A program made the translations under genes and the position numbers. Below the pieces are notes generated by a model, which had not been told where the DNA came from, did not search any database, and saw only the letters and a program-made list of their open reading frames with translations. Source: UBA4416 sp963422675 (GTDB lineage: Bacteria; Bacteroidota; Bacteroidia; B-17B0; Aurantibacillaceae). Taken from it: 64,000 nt of DNA. The DNA lies in the NCBI GenBank assembly GCA_963422675.2, contig CAXVYS010000009.1, positions 248,001-312,000 of the forward strand, in the 5' to 3' direction. Every line of letters begins with the position of its first letter. The stretch's first letter is position 1. Shown one piece after another: positions 35,412 to 44,023 of this stretch.

Positions 35412-35654
35412 ATGCCAAAGAATCATCCATTCCCGCAATACAGGAAATATAAAAACAATAAGCATTTTTTTAAAATCATGAGCGATCATGAGTTTGAGGA
35501 GATCAGTTTTATCGGTAAAAAGAAACTGATAAGCACTACCATTGCTAAAATTTTACCCGATCGCAATTTAATTGCCGATCTGCTCAACGATATTGGCAAC
35601 ACAGCAGAAATAATAACGTTCGAAGAATATGAACATCAACTACATAAATTATGA
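35412..35654 (+). CDS. Small protein of unknown function
   Basis: This 80-aa protein has no signal. The N-terminus is rich in Pro, Lys and Tyr (HPFPQYRKYKNNKHFFK); the rest has an amphipathic helix pattern around KKLISTTIAKILPDRNLIADLLNDIGN. Its stop codon overlaps the proC start by 4 nt (ATGA), which argues that it is a real translated gene coupled to proC. I recognise no family. Confidence 0.55.
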   Translation: MPKNHPFPQYRKYKNNKHFFKIMSDHEFEEISFIGKKKLISTTIAKILPDRNLIADLLNDIGNTAEIITFEEYEHQLHKL

Positions 35655-36460
35655 ATAAAATAGCCATTATAGGATGCGGTAATATGGGCCTCATCTATGC
35701 CAATTCCTTTTTAAGATATAAAATCGCCGTTAAAGAAAACCTGTTACTGGTTGAAAAAAATGAGGAAAGACAAAAAGTACTTTCTGAATTAAATATTGGG
35801 AAAGTAGTAACGATCAACAATGCTTTGATCAAAGAGTGTAACATTATTATTCTGGCAGTTAAACCGCAGGATTTTAAATTGCTGGCTCCCGAATTAAAAG
35901 AGGTCATTAGTAAAAACAGCGTGGTTCTTTCTATTATGGCTGGAACAGAAATCTCTTTTATTCAGTCGGAACTGGAGCATACATTTATTGTAAGGGCCAT
36001 GCCTAATTTACCGGTTGAAATAAGTATGGGTATGACAGCCTTCACTTCCTCCAAAGATCTTTCGCACGACCAATTAATGCTGGTAGAAAATTTATTATCT
36101 ACCACCGGAAGGACGCTTTATTTAAAAGAAGAGCAGCAGTTAAATGCGGTAACAGCCCTGAGTGGCAGTGGTCCGGCTTACTTTTTCTATTTTATGAAAG
36201 CGCTGGTAGATGCAGGAATCAGTTTGGGCTTAGATGAGCATGTTGCGTCTATTTTGGCCAAGCAAACTATGCTTGGGTCGTTTCACCTCATTAACAACGG
36301 GCAAAAAACACTGGAAGACTATATTACTTCTGTAGCCTCTAAAGGAGGAACAACCGAAGCTGCGCTTCAAACGTTTAAAGAAGACCATATGCACGACACA
36401 ATTGTTAAAGCGATTAACAAAGCAAAACAAAGAGCCGAAGAACTGGCAATAAAAAAATAG
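35651..36460 (+). CDS. proC: Pyrroline-5-carboxylate reductase
   Basis: ProC catalyses the last step of proline synthesis, reducing pyrroline-5-carboxylate with NAD(P)H. The 269-aa protein has the Rossmann motif GCGNMGLIYA at 8-17, VKPQDF, and the family signature region with SGSGPAYFFYFMKALVDAG (about 172-190) and TSVASKGGTTEAAL. It is slightly shorter than the E. coli enzyme but complete. It is coupled to the 80-aa gene upstream through the 4-nt overlap, and is followed 13 bp later by a small membrane protein gene. Confidence 0.93.
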   Translation: MNKIAIIGCGNMGLIYANSFLRYKIAVKENLLLVEKNEERQKVLSELNIGKVVTINNALIKECNIIILAVKPQDFKLLAPELKEVISKNSVVLSIMAGTEISFIQSELEHTFIVRAMPNLPVEISMGMTAFTSSKDLSHDQLMLVENLLSTTGRTLYLKEEQQLNAVTALSGSGPAYFFYFMKALVDAGISLGLDEHVASILAKQTMLGSFHLINNGQKTLEDYITSVASKGGTTEAALQTFKEDHMHDTIVKAINKAKQRAEELAIKK

Positions 36461-36461
36461 G

Positions 36462-36469
36462 TACATTTG
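36462..36469 (+). promoter_or_regulatory. -7 box (TACATTTG) four bases before the 36474 start codon
   Basis: Exact TAnnTTTG, overlapping the end of the proC gap. If used, transcription would start at or next to the ATG at 36474, giving a leaderless mRNA. No clear -33 box is seen. Confidence 0.35.
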
Positions 36470-36473
36470 TAAT

Positions 36474-36887
36474 ATGGATCATTTAGCAGAAAAGGGCATC
36501 ACTCCTATAAAGAGTAAATGGAAAAAAAGAATTTTAGCTTCTTTGTTCATTATCATTCTTTCATGTATTGCAGTTGTGTTTATCTGTGGTATTTCTTACT
36601 CCACCGGTGCAAGAACGGGTGTTATTATTAAAGCTTCTCAAAGAGGTGTTGTCTTTAAAACCTACGAAGGTGAATTAAATCTAGGAGGTATTTCGGAAGG
36701 AGATGGAACCATTATGCCTAACCGTATCTGGAAGTTTTCTATACCAAGACATGATACAGCCGTTTATAATAAGGCTATTCGCACTCAGGGTAAGCATGTA
36801 AGACTATATTACAATGAGGTGATAAAGAATTTTTTCTGGCAGGGTGATACGCCTTACCTGGTTAATAGAATAGAAGTGGTAAACTAA
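36474..36887 (+). CDS. Small membrane-anchored protein of unknown function
   Basis: The 137-aa protein has a single N-terminal membrane helix (about 23-47) after a basic stretch (KSKWKKR). The remaining domain has a pattern starting YSTGARTGVIIKASQRGVVFKTYEGEL, then LYYNEV and PYLVNRIE. Similar small proteins in Bacteroidota are often labelled 6-phosphogluconate dehydrogenase, but no NADP- or phosphogluconate-binding motif exists here, so that name should not be transferred. It lies 13 bp after proC. Confidence 0.6.
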   Translation: MDHLAEKGITPIKSKWKKRILASLFIIILSCIAVVFICGISYSTGARTGVIIKASQRGVVFKTYEGELNLGGISEGDGTIMPNRIWKFSIPRHDTAVYNKAIRTQGKHVRLYYNEVIKNFFWQGDTPYLVNRIEVVN

Positions 36888-36910
36888 ACAGAACTTAAAT
36901 TCAGGATATA

Positions 36911-36946
36911 AAAAAAGAGGAATAACCCGGGTTATTCCTCTTTTTT
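36911..36946. terminator. Perfect bidirectional terminator
   Basis: The two halves AAAAAAGAGGAATAACCC (36911-36928) and GGGTTATTCCTCTTTTTT (36929-36946) form an uninterrupted 36-bp palindrome, between convergent genes ending at 36887 (plus) and 36961 (minus). Confidence 0.85.
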
Positions 36947-36960
36947 CGTTTTGGTATTTT

Positions 36961-37494
36961 TTATTTTCCTTCTATCCAGTTGGTAATCTCTGTATCCATA
37001 GGTTTTACCGAAGATGGTAAATATTTTACAAGTTGTCCTTTTTCATCAATTAAAAATTTATTAAAATTCCATTTTACGGTAGCATCCAATACACCGTTTT
37101 CTGCTTTGGAGGTTAACCATTTGTAAACAGGACTTGTAGCAATACTTATTTTTTCCATCATAGGAAATGTAACGCCATAGTTTTTAGTGCAAAATGCTTT
37201 GATCTCTGTGCCGGTACCTGGTTCTTGTCCTCCAAAATCATTGCAGGGAAATCCAATGATTACAAAATTCATGGAACTGTATTTTTCATACAAGGCCTGT
37301 AAATCCTTATACTGAGGGGTATACCCACATTCGGATGCCGTGTTTACAATTAATACTTTTTTGCCTTTCAAATCAGCAAAATTAAACTCTTTTCCTTCGA
37401 GGGTTTTCACTTTAAACTCGTGCAGGCTTTTTGTTCCTGAAGTAGTAAATGCCATGGTAACGGCTGCTAATGCTATTATAAATAATTTTTTCAT
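36961..37494 (-). CDS. Exported glutathione peroxidase-like (thiol peroxidase) protein
   Basis: The 177-aa protein has an N-terminal signal-like segment (1-20). The GPx core shows the peroxidatic Cys56 in TASECGYTP, GFPCNDFGGQEPG (82-94) with the catalytic Gln90, and a Trp-Asn region with WNFNKFLID. Cys102 in AFCTKNYGVTFPM is in the position of the resolving cysteine of thioredoxin-dependent GPx, so it likely reduces peroxides using thioredoxin rather than glutathione. Location is probably periplasmic. A -7 box lies at 37518-37525. Confidence 0.88.
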   Translation of the reverse strand: MKKLFIIALAAVTMAFTTSGTKSLHEFKVKTLEGKEFNFADLKGKKVLIVNTASECGYTPQYKDLQALYEKYSSMNFVIIGFPCNDFGGQEPGTGTEIKAFCTKNYGVTFPMMEKISIATSPVYKWLTSKAENGVLDATVKWNFNKFLIDEKGQLVKYLPSSVKPMDTEITNWIEGK

Positions 37495-37517
37495 ATGAGT
37501 GGGTTTTGAATTTAAAA

Positions 37518-37525
37518 CAAATATA
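37518..37525 (-). promoter_or_regulatory. -7 box (TATATTTG) for the glutathione peroxidase gene
   Basis: Exact TAnnTTTG on the minus strand, 23 bp before the ATG. No -33 TTTG is visible at normal spacing. Confidence 0.4.
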
Positions 37526-37547
37526 CTTTGTTATAGCCTATATAAAA

Positions 37548-39926
37548 TTAATAATAGTTACTTTTTGTATGTTCATAGTTGTAGCAATTAGATACAAAGT
37601 CCTGGTAATAGTCTTTAATTTTAAATTGATTCACAAAAAGGTTTTCGAAGACACTGTAGGTTGGTTTAAACTCTTTTGTCCAGCTATAGTCTTTTTCATT
37701 ATAGATATTATTTGCCCGCCAGTTTATTTCCTGTAAATGAATGTTGCATACACTTGCTCTGGCGGCACATAAGGCCCCAAAAGCTGTGTCTGTACTCAAG
37801 CGCATGGCATTTAAGTAATTTTCCTGGGCCAGCTGGCAGCCATAATAATTGTTTGCCAATAATTTATTGGTAATCTGTATATCATAATAATTATTACTCA
37901 CTTCATCACAGAGCTTATATGGCATATTCATGATCCAGAAATTACCATGGTAACTCATATTAAAGTAACCGTTTGCCAACACATAATAATGTTTTGCAAT
38001 ATCACCAATGTTATTTTTGATAAGTATTTTTATATCACACATGCGTTGTAAATACTGACGCTTATTGTAAATGTAAAAATCATGATTACTCTGATGGTCG
38101 AGGCTCGCAGTAATAGAAAACGGAAAGCATTGAAATAAATCGTAGGGGCTGCTTTTCCAATAGGATGAGGGAATTTGATTAACGGTAAGCAAAGCACTAT
38201 CCAGCAGATCCTGCTGAACATAGTACATGCTTTTATAATCTAATACTTTGTTTTTATCAATGGCAGCAGTGTCACTGACGGTTGAATAATCTTCATAATA
38301 ATAGGAATCATAATAATCCGAACGGGTTACTTTTCGGGTAGTTAAGAATTTTTCAAAGGGTGTTTTATTTTTTTTATCAATGATCGTAAGCATTTCATCA
38401 TAATCTTTTGCTTTGGCATGCTCCAGCATTTCAATTAAAAATGTTTTATAAGTCCAGTAACTAATAGTTCCTATTACGCGGTTGGTTTTACTCAAAAAGA
38501 AAATGCCTTTTGCCACATCCTTATGGTGGATGAGGTGTTTCCCTATATAGAGATAGAGTTGATTGATCATGATATCCTGTTTGTAAAATATATCAGGATG
38601 CCGGTTGCTGAAATCACAAAAACCAAGAATCTGTTTTTCTAGTTCAGGAGACAGTGTTTGAGCGCTATTCAGGTTAAGGAGCAATTGATTTAATTTTACC
38701 TGAAACGTTACTTTATCGGTTTGCTTAAATGTATTGGCTTCCGTTAAATGATTACCCGCTTCCTTGAAGTTCCCATCTAAAATACAGAGGTAAGATGCGA
38801 GCACATTCCAAAGTGCCGGGTCATCCTGTTTTTTCTCACGAATCACTTTGCACATAAATATATAGAGTGCATGCACGTAATTTTTATCAGATAAACGCCT
38901 CCGTTTCAGGATTTCAGTTTGTTCATTATCCCAGCTATAAGCCAGTATTGACGCACTTTGGCCGGTGAGTTGAGGTGTCATTAACCAATCTTCTACTTTA
39001 TTGATTTCCCTGCTTAAGAGCATGGGCAGGTCTTTGTTATTTGGATCGAGGTTATAAATTTTTTCAATACCGGATAGGGACCGTGTTGCATTTTGTAATT
39101 CATACATCACCCACATCACTGCTTTTTCATGATTCGATTTTGCAAAAGGTAAAATGCGTTGAATATTTTTTCTGTCAAATAGTTGAACGCATCTGAAACG
39201 CTTGTCGATGCTTCTGTCAAAGCAAAGGCTCAGTTTATACTGATCGTTTTGGATTGTATAAAAGAAAGCCGATGCTTTTATCCATGACTGAATAGAGAGT
39301 GGTTTTATTTTTGTTTCATAAATGGCATCAAGTTCTTCGCTAAACCCGGGATGATAAAAACTTAATTTTAGTAACTGGTAAGCTGTGCGAAGCTTTAAGA
39401 ACTCATTGCCTGATGTGTTATATAGTTTTAATCCTTCAGTAGCACACGCGGAAACCAAAGTGGTATCAGCCCCATAATCATTGTTTAACCTCCAGGGATC
39501 TGTGTTGTTAATCATTAACTCACATTTGCGGGCATAGGTCAGGTATTCTAATTCCGGTTTATACTTTTTAGATAAGTGTGAGATAAACGGGTGTTTCTTT
39601 TTAAGGCTATCCAGTTTATTCAAATAGTCTTCGGTGGATAGAGTATAGATCACCTCTGCAATTTCTTTCCAGGAACCTTTGTAATGAGTATGAGCTTTCC
39701 ATTCTTTGGCGTTCACCTCTATCATCCGGTCATCTCCCGGATAGTAGGCATTATATATTTCCGGAGAATAAAAAAACGGACCCAGACCATTGCTGTTTGT
39801 AATATCGGGCTGTAAAAGAAAAAAACGGTATTCTTCCGGCGACATATTCCAGCCGCACCCGTTTACATGGTTACAGGGCAAGAGTAGAAACAGTAAACTA
39901 TTTAATACGATCCAATACTTTTTCAT
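37548..39926 (-). CDS. Large exported helical protein of unknown function (second gene of an overlapping pair)
   Basis: The 792-aa protein has a signal peptide (about 1-23, ending VNG) and then CGWNMSPEEYRFFLLQPD and FFYSPEIYN, an N-terminus resembling a recurrent Bacteroidota family I have seen but cannot name. Most of the chain is helical with TPR-like spacing, e.g. FLKLRTAYQLLKLSFYH and DYDEMLTIIDKK. Its start overlaps the end of the 345-aa gene upstream by 29 nt, so the two are translated from one message. No catalytic motif is seen; a scaffold or binding role outside the inner membrane is inferred. Confidence 0.6.
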   Translation of the reverse strand: MKKYWIVLNSLLFLLLPCNHVNGCGWNMSPEEYRFFLLQPDITNSNGLGPFFYSPEIYNAYYPGDDRMIEVNAKEWKAHTHYKGSWKEIAEVIYTLSTEDYLNKLDSLKKKHPFISHLSKKYKPELEYLTYARKCELMINNTDPWRLNNDYGADTTLVSACATEGLKLYNTSGNEFLKLRTAYQLLKLSFYHPGFSEELDAIYETKIKPLSIQSWIKASAFFYTIQNDQYKLSLCFDRSIDKRFRCVQLFDRKNIQRILPFAKSNHEKAVMWVMYELQNATRSLSGIEKIYNLDPNNKDLPMLLSREINKVEDWLMTPQLTGQSASILAYSWDNEQTEILKRRRLSDKNYVHALYIFMCKVIREKKQDDPALWNVLASYLCILDGNFKEAGNHLTEANTFKQTDKVTFQVKLNQLLLNLNSAQTLSPELEKQILGFCDFSNRHPDIFYKQDIMINQLYLYIGKHLIHHKDVAKGIFFLSKTNRVIGTISYWTYKTFLIEMLEHAKAKDYDEMLTIIDKKNKTPFEKFLTTRKVTRSDYYDSYYYEDYSTVSDTAAIDKNKVLDYKSMYYVQQDLLDSALLTVNQIPSSYWKSSPYDLFQCFPFSITASLDHQSNHDFYIYNKRQYLQRMCDIKILIKNNIGDIAKHYYVLANGYFNMSYHGNFWIMNMPYKLCDEVSNNYYDIQITNKLLANNYYGCQLAQENYLNAMRLSTDTAFGALCAARASVCNIHLQEINWRANNIYNEKDYSWTKEFKPTYSVFENLFVNQFKIKDYYQDFVSNCYNYEHTKSNYY

Positions 39927-40935
39927 AAACGGTAGAATCCAATTGATTAAATGAGTGTGAATTAATTTCGAAAACCGATACAGTAAAATGATCGGTATTG
40001 GCTGCTTTTTCAGCGATAGTAGCGGCGTTTAACAAATCGCGTTGTGTGATGTCTTCTATACGTATTTCATTACCGTAGTATAATGTACTTTCCAGCCCAT
40101 CACTCCAGTAATCGGCAGTCATCTTATAATAACCATTGGGGTTTTTTACTAAAAAAGAACAGGTATCGGCCATTTGCCTGGTGAAATGATGAATGATATG
40201 CGAGAATTTTTTCTGTTCAAAAACAATAGCCCAGTCAAAAGCAGGTAAAGCCATATCCAGGGGGAGATCATAGGCATCGGTTCCCTGTAAATACTTCCAG
40301 GCTTCTGTTTCATTAAAGATGGAATTGTGTTCGTTGTAATTATTTATTTGTCCCATATTATATAGCATTAACATGCCTCTGTCTACAGGTGGGACACCGG
40401 TTTTGGATCTGTGTTTATATTGGTATAACCTAATGGTGGCTGAAATGAGTCTGCTTCCGGAAGCTGCTTTCAGCCTGGAAAGGAGTTTAAAATAGTTGTT
40501 TTTTGTAGAAGAGGTCCAGTCGCAATCAATTTGTAGTTCTTTAATGGTTTCAAATTTTTCTACCAGTTTAGCAGCCTTTAAGAGAAGCTTTTCAGCTAAA
40601 ACATCAATGTCCTGTTCCGTACAATTTTTCATTGTTTCATTGGTAATGAATACCACGGGTACTACTTCTATTCCTTCAGTAATGCTTTTAAATAGTTCTG
40701 TGGTAGTGGCTGGATAAGCTTTGTATACAGGGTTCCAGCTAATATCCATGATCTTGACATAAAGCTTATGAATATTGCGTTTTTTTAAAAGCGTAATATC
40801 CTCTTCGTATAAAGATGTTTTCCAAAAGTAGGCGGCTCGTTCAAGATGTTTGGGTGTATGCGTTACTTTTTTTAAAGCGAGAGGCCCTAGACATATTAAA
40901 ATGGCAGCAAGAAAACATAAGGCTATTTTTCGCAT
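39898..40935 (-). CDS. Exported protein of unknown function, possible TIM-barrel (first gene of an overlapping pair)
   Basis: This 345-aa protein has a signal or anchor segment (about 1-21). The pattern of strands and helices (KLYVKIMDISW, GIEVVPVVFITNE, ELQIDCDWTSST, SGSRLISATIRLYQY, GMLMLYNMG and DMALPAFDWAIVF) fits a (beta/alpha)8 barrel. It recalls DUF3142-type proteins, with acidic residues in IDCDW at a likely active site. I treat the enzyme idea as inference. The 3' end overlaps the 792-aa gene by 29 nt. A -7 box lies at 40955-40962. Confidence 0.55.
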   Translation of the reverse strand: MRKIALCFLAAILICLGPLALKKVTHTPKHLERAAYFWKTSLYEEDITLLKKRNIHKLYVKIMDISWNPVYKAYPATTTELFKSITEGIEVVPVVFITNETMKNCTEQDIDVLAEKLLLKAAKLVEKFETIKELQIDCDWTSSTKNNYFKLLSRLKAASGSRLISATIRLYQYKHRSKTGVPPVDRGMLMLYNMGQINNYNEHNSIFNETEAWKYLQGTDAYDLPLDMALPAFDWAIVFEQKKFSHIIHHFTRQMADTCSFLVKNPNGYYKMTADYWSDGLESTLYYGNEIRIEDITQRDLLNAATIAEKAANTDHFTVSVFEINSHSFNQLDSTVYEKVLDRIK

Positions 40936-40954
40936 AAAGAATAAATCGATCTAC

Positions 40955-40962
40955 CAAAATTA
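40955..40962 (-). promoter_or_regulatory. -7 box (TAATTTTG) for the overlapping pair
   Basis: Exact TAnnTTTG on the minus strand, 19 bp before the ATG at 40935. No -33 TTTG is seen at standard spacing. Confidence 0.4.
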
Positions 40963-41003
40963 CAATTAATTGTAGTGAAAGCCTGATCCAAAACCCTGAT
41001 TTT

Positions 41004-42005
41004 GTGATTTTAACGGTCGTAATCCCGCTACTTATTAACAAGGGGAAAGGGATCCGTCTAAAAATATTTTTTAGCAAGGGTTTAATTCCTAAATTTGCTC
41101 TCGCTTTGCAAACCGCACAACATATCACTGAACCCGAAACTATTTCCTATAGTAAACTGCAGTCGCTTTTTAAACTTACTAAATTTACTTTGTCGGCGTT
41201 AGTAGTGTTTTCGGCTATTGTTACTTATTTTACCGTTGCTGAAACATATAAATGGCAGCAAATTATGGCTATTTGCGTAGGAGGTTTTTTAGTTACTTCT
41301 GCAGCGAACGGCTTTAACCAAATCATAGAAAAAGACCTTGATAAATTAATGAACCGTACCCGCCTGAGGCCTTTGCCAACAGGCAATTTGAGCACTACGG
41401 AAGCAATGGTATTTTGTTCGGTAAGCGGTATTGCCGGCACCATTTTATTATGGGTATTTACAAACCCTTTGAGTGGTATTGTTGGTTTTGTATCTATTGT
41501 ACTGTATGCATTGGTGTATACGCCGTTAAAACGCACGACTCCTTTTTCGGTATTTGTAGGGGCTTTTCCGGGAGCTTTCCCCACATTAATAGGAGCTGTA
41601 GCTGCTACCGAAGGTTTCGGACATATTACTTTTTTCGCTTTACTTTTATTCTTTATCCAGTTTTTCTGGCAGTTTCCTCATTTTTGGGCCATCGCCTGGG
41701 TTAGCCATGATGATTACCAAAAAGCAGGATTCTTTATGTTGCCATCCAAAGGTGGAAGAGATAAAAGCACACGTTCACAGATCTTAATTTACACCCTGTC
41801 ATTATTCCCTATAGCCTTAACGCCTTATGTGTTTGGCTATACAGGCTGGATGTCGGCTACCGTTGTGAGTTGTATGGGTTTTTTATTCTCGTTTCAGGCA
41901 TATAATTTATACAGAACAGGCACCATAGAAGCAGCCCGAAAACTGATGTTCGGATCATTTATTTATTTACCCTTAGTGCAATTGGCATTAATGACAAAAC
42001 TCTAA
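41004..42005 (+). CDS. ctaB: Protoheme IX farnesyltransferase (heme O synthase)
   Basis: CtaB/CyoE converts protoheme to heme O, the precursor used by CtaA. The reading frame encodes 333 aa with about nine membrane helices. The prenyl-diphosphate site is NQIIEKDLDKLMNRTRLRPL (about 103-122), and a second conserved region follows at YTPLKRTTPFSVFVGAFPGA. The first ~34 residues look unlike other family members. No ATG is available: GTG 41004 opens the frame and TTG 41106 is an alternative that follows a -7 box at 41090-41097, so the true protein may be ~299 aa. It heads the cox run. Confidence 0.9.
   Translation: MILTVVIPLLINKGKGIRLKIFFSKGLIPKFALALQTAQHITEPETISYSKLQSLFKLTKFTLSALVVFSAIVTYFTVAETYKWQQIMAICVGGFLVTSAANGFNQIIEKDLDKLMNRTRLRPLPTGNLSTTEAMVFCSVSGIAGTILLWVFTNPLSGIVGFVSIVLYALVYTPLKRTTPFSVFVGAFPGAFPTLIGAVAATEGFGHITFFALLLFFIQFFWQFPHFWAIAWVSHDDYQKAGFFMLPSKGGRDKSTRSQILIYTLSLFPIALTPYVFGYTGWMSATVVSCMGFLFSFQAYNLYRTGTIEAARKLMFGSFIYLPLVQLALMTKL
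41090..41097 (+). promoter_or_regulatory. -7 box (TAAATTTG) inside the 5' part of the ctaB frame
   Basis: Exact consensus nine bases before the TTG at 41106. If active, it supports the shorter ctaB start. No -33 TTTG is clear. Confidence 0.35.
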
Positions 42006-42007
42006 TT

Positions 42008-42607
42008 ATGGAAGAAAATATTAAACCAAGCCCCACTTACAAACAAGAGCTGAAAGCAGCGCAACGTAAGGCATCCAAACCCTTATTATGGATAGGCATT
42101 GTAAGCATTGTGATGCTATTTGCAGGCTTAACAAGTGCTTATGTAGTAAGGGCTGACAATGGAAACTGGTTATTATTTAATTTACCTAACGCTTTCTTTT
42201 TAAGCACAGCGTTAATTGTGGCCAGTAGTATTACCTTATTTATGGCACTTCAAATGGCTAAAAAAAGTAATAAAGGAGGGGTTATAGCGGGTGTTTTATT
42301 AACGTTTATTTTAGGTGTGGCATTTACTTTTGCTCAGGTTGCAGGATGGGAAGAATTAACCGCTAAAAACATTGTATTTGCCGGAAAATATTCCAATGCG
42401 GCAGGTTCTTTTTTATATGTATTAACCGGATTGCACCTTGCCCATTTATTTGGGGGCTTAATTTGCTTATTTGTAACGCTTATAAATAGTATGAGAGGCA
42501 AGTATACCGCAGGAAATACGCTGGGTTTGGAACTAACTTCCATTTATTGGCACTTTCTTGATATTTTGTGGGTGTATTTGTTTTTATTTTTGTATTATAT
42601 TCGTTAA
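42008..42607 (+). CDS. Heme-copper oxidase subunit III, first copy
   Basis: The 199-aa protein has five membrane helices in the subunit III layout. Recognisable features are an N-terminal tail, LWIGIVSIVMLFAGLTSAYVV, HLAHLFGGLI and the final LTSIYWHFLDILWVYLFLFLY (about 177-197), which contains the conserved Trp-His-Phe-x-Asp pattern. Subunit III supports proton uptake and stabilises subunit I of an aa3-type cytochrome c oxidase. It starts 2 bp after ctaB and is followed 47 bp later by a second subunit III gene. Subunits I and II are not in this window. Confidence 0.88.
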   Translation: MEENIKPSPTYKQELKAAQRKASKPLLWIGIVSIVMLFAGLTSAYVVRADNGNWLLFNLPNAFFLSTALIVASSITLFMALQMAKKSNKGGVIAGVLLTFILGVAFTFAQVAGWEELTAKNIVFAGKYSNAAGSFLYVLTGLHLAHLFGGLICLFVTLINSMRGKYTAGNTLGLELTSIYWHFLDILWVYLFLFLYYIR

Positions 42608-42654
42608 ACTTGCACCATAATTTCATAAAAACAGTTAAAACATAAATTTTAATT

Positions 42655-43380
42655 ATGTCTCACAGTACAGAAATCAATTCAAAAGAAGCCTGGGGCGGCG
42701 GTCAGTCACCATTCCGTGTAAGTTACGGAAAAATGATGATGTGGTTTTTCCTTGTATCAGATGCCCTAACCTTTGGCGGTCTATTAGTATCTTACGGTTT
42801 TATCCGTCACAAATATGCGGATGTGTGGCCAAAAGCTGAAAATGTGTTTACGCATTTTCCTTTTATAGAAAGACATTTGCCTTTGGCTTATGTAGGTTTA
42901 ATGACCTTTATTTTAATTATGTCGTCTGTTACAATGGTATTAGCCGTTGAAGCAGGACACAGAAACGATAAAAAGAAAGTAATTACATGGATGTTCTGGA
43001 CCATTGTTGGTGGAGCTACATTCGTTGGTTCACAGGCTTGGGAGTGGTATCACTTCATTCATGGAACTGCTGGAGGTGCTTTACGCCATGTTTGGGATAT
43101 GGAAACCGGTACCTATGTAGAAAAAATAGTTCATGGAGCTAATATGACGGTTAACGAATACGGTGTACCTCAGTTTGCCAACTATTTCTTCTTTATTACA
43201 GGATTCCATGGGTTCCACGTATTTTCGGGAGTATGTATTAACCTTATCATTTTCTTAAATGTATTAAAAGGAACCTATGAGAGAAGAGGCCATTATGAGA
43301 TGATCGAAAAAGTTGGTTTATACTGGCATTTCGTGGATTTAGTGTGGGTATTCGTATTTACCTTCTTCTATCTATTGTAA
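42655..43380 (+). CDS. Heme-copper oxidase subunit III, second copy
   Basis: This is a 241-aa paralogue of the preceding gene with an extra loop of ~45 residues between helices 3 and 4 (GTAGGALRHVWDMETGTY to NEYGVPQFANYF). Conserved features include FHGFHVFSGVCINLI and the terminal VGLYWHFVDLVWVFVFTFFY. Tandem subunit III genes are typical of Bacteroidota oxidase operons. Both may be needed for assembly, or one may have a specialised loop role; this is inference. Confidence 0.9.
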   Translation: MSHSTEINSKEAWGGGQSPFRVSYGKMMMWFFLVSDALTFGGLLVSYGFIRHKYADVWPKAENVFTHFPFIERHLPLAYVGLMTFILIMSSVTMVLAVEAGHRNDKKKVITWMFWTIVGGATFVGSQAWEWYHFIHGTAGGALRHVWDMETGTYVEKIVHGANMTVNEYGVPQFANYFFFITGFHGFHVFSGVCINLIIFLNVLKGTYERRGHYEMIEKVGLYWHFVDLVWVFVFTFFYLL

Positions 43381-43431
43381 TATTAATCAAACTAATCAAT
43401 CCTTATTTATTAATCACTTATAACTATTATT

Positions 43432-43911
43432 ATGTCAGAATTTCACGATGATTATCCTTCATACGAACACATGGCGCACCACAGCAACGAAGAAGGTAAA
43501 ACAATTCGCCGCAAACTTTGGAGAGTGTTTTGGATCATGCTTGCCATTACTATTTTCGAATTAGTAATTGGTTCATTAGCCCCCGGACAAGGTTGGTCAG
43601 GCGCAACTTGGCTTAAATTCTTATTCATAGGCTTAACACTTTTAAAAGCAGGATACATCGTTCTTGAATTCATGCACTTAGGACATGAAGTTAAATTTTT
43701 CAAATACGTTATCTTATTGCCTTATGCTATCTTTATGAGTTATGGGATCTTCATTATTTTAGATGAAGGTGTATATAGCGGAGAAGCAGTGAACCGTACC
43801 AGAATTGATCCGATTTTAATTCACCAACAGGAAGAACTGAAAGCACACCATGGACACCATGCTGCTGAAGCTACTGCTAACGAAGAGCATAAAGAAGAAG
43901 CTCATCACTAG
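43432..43911 (+). CDS. Prokaryotic cytochrome c oxidase subunit IV family protein
   Basis: The 159-aa protein has an acidic/His-rich N-terminus, three membrane helices (about 29-110) and a His-rich C-terminal tail (AHHGHHAAEATANEEHKEE). The family pattern FLFIGLTLLKAGYIVLEFMHL is typical of COX4_pro proteins. It completes the ctaB-coxIII-coxIII-coxIV run. A terminator at 43934-43962 ends it. Confidence 0.88.
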   Translation: MSEFHDDYPSYEHMAHHSNEEGKTIRRKLWRVFWIMLAITIFELVIGSLAPGQGWSGATWLKFLFIGLTLLKAGYIVLEFMHLGHEVKFFKYVILLPYAIFMSYGIFIILDEGVYSGEAVNRTRIDPILIHQQEELKAHHGHHAAEATANEEHKEEAHH

Positions 43912-43933
43912 TGATGTGTTTCATAAAAAAATT

Positions 43934-43962
43934 AAAAACCATTTGTATAACAGATGGTTTTT
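43934..43962 (+). terminator. Terminator of the cox run
   Basis: AAAAACCATTTGT (43934-43946) and ACAGATGGTTTTT (43950-43962) form a stem with one mismatch and a 3-base loop, followed by TTTTG on the plus strand, 23 bp after the coxIV stop. Confidence 0.75.
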
Positions 43963-44023
43963 TTGTTTTATGGCAGAAGCACTAAAACAGACCTAATTAT
44001 TATACAGCATATTATTTCACTAC

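Noticed and set aside
36474..36887. Label 6-phosphogluconate dehydrogenase for the 137-aa membrane protein
   Set aside because: Far too short and no nucleotide-binding or substrate motif; the label appears to be an inherited misannotation.
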